Source: Helicobacter sp. (lineage in GTDB: Bacteria; Campylobacterota; Campylobacteria; Campylobacterales; Helicobacteraceae). From it: a DNA stretch of 12,520 nucleotides. This document shows positions 7,138-12,520 of this stretch, piece by piece. Within the stretch, counting starts at the first letter, position 1. Each line of letters starts with the position of its first letter. The notes under the pieces are model-generated. The model worked only from the letters and a program-made list of their open reading frames with translations. It was not told where the DNA came from and searched no databases. Both the position numbers and the translations under genes were made by a program. Location of the stretch: positions 1 to 12,520 of the forward strand of contig JALEPE010000105.1 of assembly GCA_022766795.1 (NCBI GenBank), given 5' to 3'.

Positions 7138-7899
7138 ATGAATTTTTTTAAAAAATTTTTAGTGGTTGGAACTTGCGGGTTAGCTTTGTCTTTGAGCGTA
7201 TATGCAGAGGAGATTAAAGTCTTAGGAGCGGCTTCTTTAAAGTATGTTTTAGAGGAGATTAAAAGCGATTTTTTAAAAGACAAGCCAAGCGACAAGATTG
7301 AGATTTCTTATATTTCAAGTGGCAAGGCTTATGCGCAAATCAAAAATGGCGCACCCGTGCATTTGTTTGTCGCAGCAGATGTGGGTTATCCTGCAAAGCT
7401 GTATGAGGAAAAATTAGCCCCTGCTAAAGAGGAGATTTACGCAAAGGGAAAATTGGTTCTTTGGAGCAATAATGCGGACTTTAAAATTCAAGAATTTAAA
7501 GATATTTTGAATCCTAAAATTACGCATATTTCTATTCCCAATCCAAAGGTTGCACCTTATGGTAGGGCTTCTGTGGAGGCATTAGAAGCTACAAAAATGT
7601 TAAAGCAGGTAGAATCCAAATTTGTAACAGGCGAGAGTATCGGCGCAGCAACAACTTATGTGGAATCCAAAAATGCAGAAGTCGGCTTTACTGCCCTTTC
7701 AATGCTTGGAGAGAGTGGGATTAACACGCCCACAATGAGTTATGTAAGTATTGATGAGAGTCTTTATAAGCCAATCAATCAAGCACTAATCGTGCCAAAC
7801 TATGGCAAGGATTCCAAACTTGCAAACGATTTTAAGGCTTATATTCTAAGCGATAAAGCAAAGGAAAAATTCTTAAAATTCGGATATAGTGTTGAATAA
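7138..7899 (+). CDS. modA: Molybdate ABC transporter periplasmic binding protein
   Basis: ModA captures molybdate (and often tungstate) in the periplasm and hands it to ModB. The 253-residue precursor has a Sec signal peptide with a lysine-containing N-region and likely cleavage after VYA (residue 23). The binding-pocket pattern is that of ModA: GAASLKYVLEE (30-40), ISSGKAYAQI (59-68) and LFVAADVGYPAKL (77-89), followed by PYGRASVEAL. No terminal Cys or lipobox is present, so it is a soluble periplasmic protein. AAGGGA provides the ribosome site, overlapping the modE stop region. The next gene begins inside its last codons. From sequence alone a tungstate preference cannot be excluded. Confidence 0.94.
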   Translation: MNFFKKFLVVGTCGLALSLSVYAEEIKVLGAASLKYVLEEIKSDFLKDKPSDKIEISYISSGKAYAQIKNGAPVHLFVAADVGYPAKLYEEKLAPAKEEIYAKGKLVLWSNNADFKIQEFKDILNPKITHISIPNPKVAPYGRASVEALEATKMLKQVESKFVTGESIGAATTYVESKNAEVGFTALSMLGESGINTPTMSYVSIDESLYKPINQALIVPNYGKDSKLANDFKAYILSDKAKEKFLKFGYSVE

Positions 7900-8290
7900 A
7901 CTAAGCGGAATCTTAGAAAAATTTAGCGCACAAGAGGGCATTTTGCGCCTGTTTGTGCGCGTGGATAATTCTTATATTTGCGCATTGTTGCTAGAGGATT
8001 CTAAACTTGTGGAATCTTTTTTGGGTCAAGCCATAGAGGTGGGTTTCAAAGAAAGCAATGTGGTTGTTGGCACCGCCATAGAGGGTGTGCAAAATGTTTT
8101 TCAAGCCGAGATTTTAGAGATACAAACCGATAGTCTTTTTGCTAGATTGTGTCTGAAGTCGCCATTTTTAAGCACCATTAACGCACTTTGTCCAAGAGAT
8201 TTTGTAGAAAAGAATGCGCTTAAAATTGGCGATTGTGTGTATTGGCATATCCTAGAAAGCGAAGTTATGCTGTTTTTAAATACAAATTAA
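7889..8290 (+). CDS. Stand-alone TOBE/Mop-like protein (probable tandem TOBE) in the mod operon
   Basis: The 133-residue cytoplasmic protein begins at GTG 7889, or TTG one codon later, overlapping the end of modA by 11 bases. No good ribosome site is visible, so translation is probably coupled. Two similar halves can be traced. Residues 6-64 read SGILEKF...LRLFVRV...ICALLLED...GQAIEVGFKESNVVVGTAI. Residues about 69-131 read NVFQAEILEI...SLFARLCL...STINAL...LKIGDCVYWHILESEVMLFL. Both follow the TOBE beta-barrel pattern that ends '.G..V...(F/I)K.S.V.L'. The canonical SARN motif is missing from both halves. C. jejuni has a similarly placed small gene between modA and modB. Possible roles are molybdate storage or sensing, or an accessory to ModBC. 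Confidence 0.7.
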   Translation: MLNKLSGILEKFSAQEGILRLFVRVDNSYICALLLEDSKLVESFLGQAIEVGFKESNVVVGTAIEGVQNVFQAEILEIQTDSLFARLCLKSPFLSTINALCPRDFVEKNALKIGDCVYWHILESEVMLFLNTN

Positions 8291-8299
8291 GGAATCAGA

Positions 8300-8965
8300 A
8301 TGGATAGTTTTTTAATCACGATTGCCTTAACTTTCAAAGTCGCCACAATCACCACCATTGCGCTTTTAATCCTTGCGATTCCACTAGGATATTTTCTTGC
8401 TTTTAACAAAAGTAAATTCACGCCCATTTTGGAAGCCATTGTTTCAATGCCTCTTGTGCTGCCTCCTAGCGTTTTAGGATTCTACCTTTTAATTACCTTT
8501 AGTCCGCAGAGTTTTGTAGGGAAGTTTTTGTTGGAAACCTTTAATGTGAAGCTTGTGTTTAGCTTTGAAGGATTAATTGTAGGTTCAATGATTTTCTCAC
8601 TTCCCTTTATGGTAAATCCGATTCAAGCAGGTTTTGCGGCTCTACCAAAATCGCTTTTTGAGGCAGCTTTAACGCTTGGCAAAGGGAGATTTGCGATTCT
8701 TTATCGTGTGCTTTTGCCCAATATTTCGCGCTCTTTGCTTGTGGGAATCGTGGTAACTTTTGCCCACACAATCGGAGAATTTGGCGTGGTGATGATGATT
8801 GGAGGAAATATTGAGGGGGTTACGCGCGTGGCGAGTATTGCGATTTACGATGAAGTAGAAGCCCTAAACTACGCTTTAGCACATAAATACGCCCTCACGC
8901 TTTTTGTGATTACTTTTTCTATTTTGCTTTTAACATTTTATCTTAACAAAAGAAGCACAAAATGA
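8300..8965 (+). CDS. modB: Molybdate ABC transporter permease
   Basis: ModB is the inner-membrane channel subunit. The 221-residue protein is hydrophobic, with about five membrane segments (near 8-32, 46-68, 89-112, 144-166 and 195-214). It carries the coupling 'EAA' loop EAALTLGKGRFAILYRVLLP (121-140), which docks onto ModC, and the ModB-typical stretches PLVLPPSVLGFYLL (51-64) and HTIGEFGVVMMIGG (156-169). AAGGAAT precedes the ATG at normal spacing, 9 bases after the TOBE gene. Its last four bases (ATGA) contain the modC start, so the two are coupled. Length agrees with E. coli ModB (229). Confidence 0.95.
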   Translation: MDSFLITIALTFKVATITTIALLILAIPLGYFLAFNKSKFTPILEAIVSMPLVLPPSVLGFYLLITFSPQSFVGKFLLETFNVKLVFSFEGLIVGSMIFSLPFMVNPIQAGFAALPKSLFEAALTLGKGRFAILYRVLLPNISRSLLVGIVVTFAHTIGEFGVVMMIGGNIEGVTRVASIAIYDEVEALNYALAHKYALTLFVITFSILLLTFYLNKRSTK

Positions 8966-9855
8966 TTACGCTAGACTTTGAAAAACAGCTTCTAGGGGCG
9001 CAAGGCACTATCACATTGCAAGTGCATTGCAGTCTAAAGCCACAGGATTTAATCACGCTTTTTGGCAAAAGTGGTGCAGGTAAAACCACGATTCTACGCA
9101 TTTTAGCAGGACTTTTGGAGCCAGATTTTGGGCGAGTGCAGATAGGAGATTCTATTTGGTATGAACGCGAAAAAGGCGCGAAAAAGGCGCGTATTAATCT
9201 CCCACCGCAAATGCGTTCCATTGGGTTTGTATTCCAAAATTATGCACTTTTTCCTAATATGAGTGTAGAGGAAAATCTCAACTTTGCCTTGCCCAAAGGC
9301 GCATCTAGGACAAAGGTTAAGGAATTGCTTGAAATCACGGAATTGCAAGCTCTTGCAAAACAAAAACCTTTGAGCTTAAGTGGCGGACAGCAGCAGCGTG
9401 TGGCATTAGCTAGAGCACTCGTGAGAGACCCACAAATTTTACTCCTTGATGAGCCATTTTCTGCGCTAGATTCTGCAATGGCACATAAACTGCAAAAGGA
9501 GCTATTGCGTATTCATCGGCATTTTCATCTTACAACTTTTTTGGTAAGCCACAACTTTAGCGAAGTCTTTTTTCTATCTAATTTTGTGCTTTGTTTGGAA
9601 AAAGGTGGAATCGTTAAAATGGGTAACCCAAGCGCGGTATTTTTGCAAGATTTACCAAGTGGAAAATTCCGCCATAGCGGTGTTGTGCTAGATATAAAAA
9701 AAAATGGGCTCGTGTTTGTGCTTACAGTGTTGGTGGGTAATGAAATTGCGCAAATTATCGCGCAAGAGAATGAAATTCAGAGCTTAAAAGTCGGCGATTC
9801 CATTTTGTTATCTTCAAAAGCGTGGAATCCAATAGTTATGAAAATTACTTTGTAA
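8962..9855 (+). CDS. modC: Molybdate ABC transporter ATP-binding protein (short form, one TOBE domain)
   Basis: ModC is the ATPase of the ModBC importer. Motifs: Walker A GKSGAGKTT (35-43), Q-loop Gln92 in FVFQNYALFP, ABC signature LSGGQQQR (139-146), Walker B ILLLDEP (159-165), D-loop SALD and H-loop His197. Residues about 236-297 form a single TOBE domain. At 297 residues it is shorter than E. coli ModC (about 352) because the regulatory C-terminal region is reduced. The ATG overlaps the modB stop (ATGA). A run of nine A's (9696-9704) lies at codons 245-248, at the start of the TOBE domain; a slip there would remove that domain but leave the ATPase core. A hairpin follows the stop. Confidence 0.95.
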   Translation: MITLDFEKQLLGAQGTITLQVHCSLKPQDLITLFGKSGAGKTTILRILAGLLEPDFGRVQIGDSIWYEREKGAKKARINLPPQMRSIGFVFQNYALFPNMSVEENLNFALPKGASRTKVKELLEITELQALAKQKPLSLSGGQQQRVALARALVRDPQILLLDEPFSALDSAMAHKLQKELLRIHRHFHLTTFLVSHNFSEVFFLSNFVLCLEKGGIVKMGNPSAVFLQDLPSGKFRHSGVVLDIKKNGLVFVLTVLVGNEIAQIIAQENEIQSLKVGDSILLSSKAWNPIVMKITL

Positions 9856-9877
9856 TTTCAAGAAGCATTAAGAAGTT

Positions 9878-9904
9878 GGAATCACAAGTGAAATTTGTGA
9901 TTCC
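9878..9904. terminator. Inverted repeat between convergent modC and the small secreted-protein gene
   Basis: Perfect 10-bp arms GGAATCACAA (9878-9887) and TTGTGATTCC (9895-9904) around a 7-base loop, in the 61-base gap between convergent genes. It is probably a bidirectional terminator, although neither side has a strong T run. The stem ends are the over-represented word GGAATC and its complement. Confidence 0.55.
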
Positions 9905-9916
9905 GCAATTACAGGA

Positions 9917-10300
9917 TTAATAAGCTTTAGGCATACATTTCCACTCAATTTCTTTTGCAACTAAATCTTTTGGCAACCCTGTTGTATTATCCATTTGTCC
10001 GCCATTATAAGCATTATAGCCACCATTTGGAATCGCTTCAACTTTTACAAATTTACCCGGGGTTAAATCTTTAAAACTCCCATAAATATCCTGTCCAAAT
10101 GCACCACAATCATCGCCTTTAATCTCTGTATAAGGCAAAACTTTAATTACAACTTGTCCGCCCGGTCCTGCTAAGGTAATTGTTTTGTTTGCATTATCTA
10201 CTGCCGAGATTGTCCCGTGTAAATCAAAATCATACGCTAAAGCTCCTGTTGAAAAAGTCGCCGCCATCGCTACTGCACCAAATAATTTTAAAGTTTTCAT
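9917..10300 (-). CDS. Small secreted protein, DUF5666-like, with two cysteines
   Basis: This is a 127-residue precursor with a clear Sec signal peptide (MKTLKLFGAVAMAATFSTGALA, likely cut after residue 22). The mature part reads LHGTISAVDNANKTITLAG, then a beta-rich stretch, then FKDLTPGKFVKVEAI (76-90) and LVAKEIEW (113-120). This resembles the small beta-barrel DUF5666 pattern (GTI-.-V, TI.., DL..G..V.VE, A.EIE), but I cannot confirm the family. Cys65 and Cys122 are the only cysteines of the mature protein and could form one disulfide; the next gene upstream encodes a DsbA. A Gly/Asn/Tyr-rich loop spans 93-104. AAAGGA precedes the ATG. The specific function is unknown. Confidence 0.72.
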   Translation of the reverse strand: MKTLKLFGAVAMAATFSTGALAYDFDLHGTISAVDNANKTITLAGPGGQVVIKVLPYTEIKGDDCGAFGQDIYGSFKDLTPGKFVKVEAIPNGGYNAYNGGQMDNTTGLPKDLVAKEIEWKCMPKAY

Positions 10301-10331
10301 TGTCTGTCCTTTGTTTAATTTTTGCAGTAAA

Positions 10332-10363
10332 ATTATAAAAGCTTTTTGTCAATTTTCTGTCAA
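10332..10363 (-). promoter_or_regulatory. Putative promoter of the small secreted-protein gene
   Basis: On the minus strand, TATAAT (10337-10332) lies about 31 bases before the ATG. Upstream are two copies of TTGACA (10363-10358 and 10352-10347), 11 bp apart; their spacers to the -10 are 20 and 9 bp, neither ideal. An imperfect palindrome (CAATTTTCT/AAGAAATTG, 10350-10370) covers them and could be an operator or the end of the dsbA transcript. Confidence 0.5.
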
Positions 10364-10381
10364 GAAATTGAGAAATTTTTA

Positions 10382-11041
10382 TCAATCTAAACCCAACAAA
10401 TAATCTACTTTAAAAATAAAATCTTCTTGACTCTTTAAGTTTTGCGCTAAAATCAAATATTTGCCATTAACAATGAAACTTGGGACACCCTGTATTCTAG
10501 CGTGTTGCGCGGCTTCATTCCACTGCTTTAAAATCTCTTGTGCAGCTTTATCTTTTAGGGTGGAATCAAAGTCATTTTGCGCGATTCCAGCGGCATTTAA
10601 TCCATACGCAATAAAGGATTCAACATTTTTAAATCTCTGCTTGTTTTTAAAATTTGCATCAAAATAAGCCTCCACCGCACGTTTAAAATGTGATTTGGAA
10701 TCTTTAATAGATGTTTTATGCGCTTTATCCAACACAAAACTCACAGCTAAAACTTCGGAAGCCTGCTTACTAAAGGGCGCACCAGTGATGATATGAAAGG
10801 GCAAAAACTCTACATCACCCTTAAGCACTGCAAAAAGGCTTGGCAAAACCTTCTGCATACTCGCACAATGCGGACAACCGACATTAAATATCTCTGCAAC
10901 AGAAGGCTTTGGCACATCAAGAGTATTGTTTAAAACCACATAATCCTTGCCCTCAACTAATGATTCTGCAAAAAGCCCAGAAAAACTTCCGCTCAATGCA
11001 CACAATAAGAATCCTAAAACAACTTTCAATAATGCTTGCAT
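10382..11041 (-). CDS. dsbA: Periplasmic thiol:disulfide interchange protein, DsbA type
   Basis: DsbA introduces disulfide bonds into secreted proteins and is re-oxidised by a DsbB/DsbI membrane partner, not seen here. The 219-residue precursor has a signal peptide (likely cut after LFA, residue 25). The thioredoxin-fold active site is Cys56-Pro-His-Cys59 in FNVGCPHC, the classic DsbA dipeptide. The cis-proline loop is GVPSFIVNGKY (185-195, Pro187; Val before the cis-Pro as in DsbA). A helical insertion lies between (about 88-180). AAGGGAG sits five bases before the ATG. The gene is upstream of, and on the same strand as, the two-cysteine secreted-protein gene, which has its own putative promoter. 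DsbC/DsbG is less likely because there is no N-terminal dimerisation domain. Confidence 0.93.
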   Translation of the reverse strand: MQALLKVVLGFLLCALSGSFSGLFAESLVEGKDYVVLNNTLDVPKPSVAEIFNVGCPHCASMQKVLPSLFAVLKGDVEFLPFHIITGAPFSKQASEVLAVSFVLDKAHKTSIKDSKSHFKRAVEAYFDANFKNKQRFKNVESFIAYGLNAAGIAQNDFDSTLKDKAAQEILKQWNEAAQHARIQGVPSFIVNGKYLILAQNLKSQEDFIFKVDYLLGLD

Positions 11042-11072
11042 ATTCTCCCTTTAAAACAACAAAATTTAACGC

Positions 11073-11078
11073 ATTATA
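11073..11078 (-). promoter_or_regulatory. -10 box of dsbA
   Basis: The minus strand reads TTTGCTATAATGCG, an extended -10 (TATAAT at 11078-11073) about 31 bases before the dsbA ATG. No good -35 is seen; a TTTACA lies 20 bp further upstream. Confidence 0.6.
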
Positions 11079-11123
11079 GCAAAGTGATTTAAACAATTTG
11101 TAAATGAAAATTGATTTACTATT

Positions 11124-11146
11124 TGTTAATATTTTTAACATATAAT
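11124..11146 (+). promoter_or_regulatory. yceI promoter with adjacent inverted repeat
   Basis: TATAAT at 11141-11146 is the likely -10 of yceI, 36 bases before its ATG. Touching it upstream is an inverted repeat, TGTTAA (11124-11129), five bases, TTAACA (11135-11140), occupying part of the -35/-10 spacer. It could be an operator. AAAAGGAT before the ATG is the ribosome site. Confidence 0.5.
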
Positions 11147-11182
11147 ATAAGCTTTATCTTTAGTTCTTAAAAGGATTTCAAA

Positions 11183-11725
11183 ATGAAAAAGTTAATTTTG
11201 GCGTCAAGCTTAGTAGCAACACTTGGTTTATCAGCGTTCGCGGAGCCTTTCACACTAGATATGGCAAATTCTAAAGTTGATTTTAGCGTTAAGCATATGA
11301 AACTTACAAAAGTTGATGGCTCTTTTAAAACTTTTAGCGCAAACATTGATTATGATAGCGCAACTAAAACATTGAAAACATTAGATGGTGCAGTAGAGAT
11401 TGCGTCCGTAGATACTGCAAATCCTAAACGTGATGCACACCTAAATGCACCAGATATGTTTGACGGCGCAAAATATCCCACAATGCAATTTAAAATGACA
11501 AAATACGAAGCAGGCAAAATTTATGGCGATTTAACAATTAAAGAAGTTACAAAGCCTGTTATTTTGGAAAGCAAAGAAACATTAAATGGCAAAGCATTAG
11601 ATATTGCAGCCTCTACACAAATCAAACGTTCAGATTTTGGTCTAGAGTGGGGCAACATCTTTAAAGACAACGCAGTTAGCGATGAAGTTACCATCACACT
11701 TAATTTCAAAGCAAATGCACAATAA
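11183..11725 (+). CDS. yceI: YceI-family periplasmic lipid-binding protein
   Basis: YceI proteins form a lipocalin-like beta-barrel that binds polyisoprenoid chains in the periplasm; their physiological role is not settled. The 180-residue precursor has a Sec signal peptide (MKKLILASSLVATLGLSAFA, cut after residue 20). The mature protein shows the family pattern: FTLDMANSKVDFSVKHMKLTKVDGSFKTF near the N-terminus, VEIASVDTANPKRDAHLNAPDMFDGAKYP in the middle (the 'D..N..RD.HL...DFFD...YP' motif), then YGDLTIKEVTKPVIL and a closing SDEVTITLNFKA strand. Full length is about that of E. coli YceI (191). It has its own promoter, divergent from dsbA, and is followed by a rho-independent terminator. 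Confidence 0.93.
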   Translation: MKKLILASSLVATLGLSAFAEPFTLDMANSKVDFSVKHMKLTKVDGSFKTFSANIDYDSATKTLKTLDGAVEIASVDTANPKRDAHLNAPDMFDGAKYPTMQFKMTKYEAGKIYGDLTIKEVTKPVILESKETLNGKALDIAASTQIKRSDFGLEWGNIFKDNAVSDEVTITLNFKANAQ

Positions 11726-11742
11726 CTCTTTAAATCTACTAA

Positions 11743-11790
11743 CTTTGCAAGCTATATTTAAAGGCTTGCAAAGCTTTAAATTTTTTAATT
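11743..11790 (+). terminator. Rho-independent terminator after yceI
   Basis: Perfect 10-bp arms CTTTGCAAGC (11743-11752) and GCTTGCAAAG (11764-11773) around an 11-base loop are followed by a T-rich tract (about 11775-11796). It lies 18 bases after the yceI stop and is the best terminator in the window. Confidence 0.8.
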
Positions 11791-11826
11791 TTATTCTTTG
11801 AAATGTTATCTTAAGTCGTTGTTTCT

Positions 11827-11856
11827 TATAATCTTAGGAATTTTTATTTTTGGAGA
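11827..11856 (+). promoter_or_regulatory. -10 box and ribosome site of the LivJ-like gene
   Basis: TATAAT at 11827-11832 lies 29 bases before the ATG. GGAGA at 11852-11856 is well placed as a ribosome site. No convincing -35 is present; TTGAAA at 11798 is 23 bp from the -10. Confidence 0.5.
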
Positions 11857-11861
11857 TTATT

Positions 11862-12520
11862 ATGCAAAAAACGATTTTGGCAATGTCTTTAGCCTGTGGA
11901 ATGTTATTAAGCACATTAAATGCTGAAGTGGTAAAAATTGGAATCGTATTACCAATTAGTGGCGCAGTTGGCGGATTTGGTGAGCTAGGAAAACGTGGAA
12001 TTGACTTGGCGCATAAGGCGCAGAATAAGACTAAAAATGGCGATTCCATTGAGTTAGTCTTAATTGACAACAAAAGTGATAAAATAGAATCTGCAAACGC
12101 AATGCAAAGACTTGTTTCAAGCGATAAAGTCAGCGTTGTTATTGGTCCTATGATTTCTACAAACGCACTAGCAATGACAAAAATCGCAGATGATTCTAAA
12201 ACCGCGCTCATTGCGCCCGTTGCGACAAATGACCGCGTAACAAAAGGTAAAAAATTTGTTTCTCGCGTTTCTTTTGCGGATAGTTTTCAAGGGATTATTG
12301 CAGCAAACTTAGCATTTAAGGATTTGGGATCGAAAAAAGCTGCCATTTTATTTGACAATAGTAGCGACTATTCTATTGGACTTACACGCGCTTTTAGAAA
12401 CCAATTTAAACAACTAGGGGGTGAAATTATTATTGAGGCAAATGCACAAGCAGGGACAAAAGACTTTAAAGCGCAAATTTCAAGCATTAAAGCAAAAAAT
12501 CCTGATGTATTGTATTTGCC
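11862..12520 (+). CDS. Branched-chain amino acid ABC transporter binding protein, LivJ/LivK type (C-terminus beyond window)
   Basis: An open frame from the ATG at 11862 runs to the right edge (219 full codons; the family is usually about 370-380 residues). A Sec signal peptide is likely cut after LNA (residue 21). The mature sequence is a type I periplasmic binding fold of the Leu/Ile/Val class: VVKIGIVLPISGAVGGFGELGKRG at the N-terminus, LIDNKSDKIESANAMQRLVSSDKVSVVIGP, then APVATNDRVT, AAILFDNSSDYSIGLTRAF and AGTKDFKAQISSIKAKNPDVLYLP, the last being the typical hinge-side motif. The closest named relatives in the phylum would be LivJ/LivK, but the ligand cannot be read from sequence. Downstream permease or ATPase genes, if present, lie outside the window. 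Confidence 0.88.
   Translation, partial: MQKTILAMSLACGMLLSTLNAEVVKIGIVLPISGAVGGFGELGKRGIDLAHKAQNKTKNGDSIELVLIDNKSDKIESANAMQRLVSSDKVSVVIGPMISTNALAMTKIADDSKTALIAPVATNDRVTKGKKFVSRVSFADSFQGIIAANLAFKDLGSKKAAILFDNSSDYSIGLTRAFRNQFKQLGGEIIIEANAQAGTKDFKAQISSIKAKNPDVLYL

Larger units (their letters stand above)
186..7916. repeat. Dispersed 10-base word GGAATCTTAG (six exact copies)
   Basis: Exact copies of GGAATCTTAG occur on the plus strand at 1382-1391, 1643-1652, 2863-2872 and 7907-7916, and on the minus strand at 186-195 and 3221-3230. The span given here only brackets them; it is not one element. All six lie in coding sequence (NifS-like gene, selB, selA and the TOBE gene), in different translated contexts (Lys-Ile-Pro in one orientation, Gly-Ile-Leu in the other). 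The shorter core GGAATC/GATTCC is far more widespread; see findings. Confidence 0.6.

Noticed and set aside
10953..11141. Minus-strand 62-codon frame across the dsbA start
   Set aside because: It overlaps the dsbA signal peptide in another frame and crosses the dsbA promoter; no ribosome site.
11834..12211. Minus-strand open frame of 125 codons opposite the LivJ-like gene
   Set aside because: It is antisense to a clear binding-protein gene and has no ribosome site or recognisable family; it is a shadow of low stop-codon density.

Overview
The window comes from a low-G+C member of the Campylobacterota, most likely an enterohepatic-type Helicobacter or close relative. I infer this from the AT-rich coding style, extended TGCTATAAT-type -10 elements without a clear -35, AAGGA-type ribosome binding sites, and the gene content: a mod operon with an extra TOBE protein between modA and modB, a CPHC-type DsbA, a YceI protein and a LivJ-like binding protein. 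The genus is not certain. There are no rRNA or tRNA genes, insertion sequences, CRISPR arrays or phage genes. Genes are tightly packed and no gene-free stretch exceeds about 180 bases.

Layout. Positions 1-3974 (minus strand) hold a selenocysteine operon: selA, then selB overlapping it by one base (TAATG), then, 9 bases on, a NifS-like gene that runs off the left edge and appears to lack the PLP-binding lysine. Divergent from selA is a single-domain universal stress protein gene (4078-4494). An inverted repeat separates it from the convergent leuD-leuB pair (4584-6142, minus), two leucine-biosynthesis genes whose leuA and leuC partners are not here. Divergent from leuD, behind a good sigma-70 promoter with a ModE-like operator over its -10, is a molybdate operon modE-modA-(di-TOBE protein)-modB-modC (6325-9855, plus). 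A second inverted repeat separates modC from a convergent pair on the minus strand: a small secreted protein with two cysteines (9917-10300), preceded by a DsbA-type thiol oxidoreductase (10382-11041). Divergent from dsbA are yceI (11183-11725), with a good terminator, and a LivJ-like amino-acid-binding protein gene cut by the right edge (11862-12520).

How the genes may fit together. SelA makes Sec-tRNA and SelB delivers it to UGA codons. The mod operon imports molybdate (possibly tungstate) for molybdopterin enzymes. A selenocysteine-containing formate dehydrogenase would need both, so their proximity fits formate respiration, but no fdh gene is visible. DsbA may oxidise the neighbouring two-cysteine secreted protein.

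The two most unusual observations are the apparently lysine-less NifS homologue at the end of the selAB operon, and a strongly over-represented word, GGAATC/GATTCC (about 45 copies by hand count against about 5 expected), with a 10-base extension GGAATCTTAG found six times in coding sequence and a copy in inverted orientation in the modC 3' hairpin.
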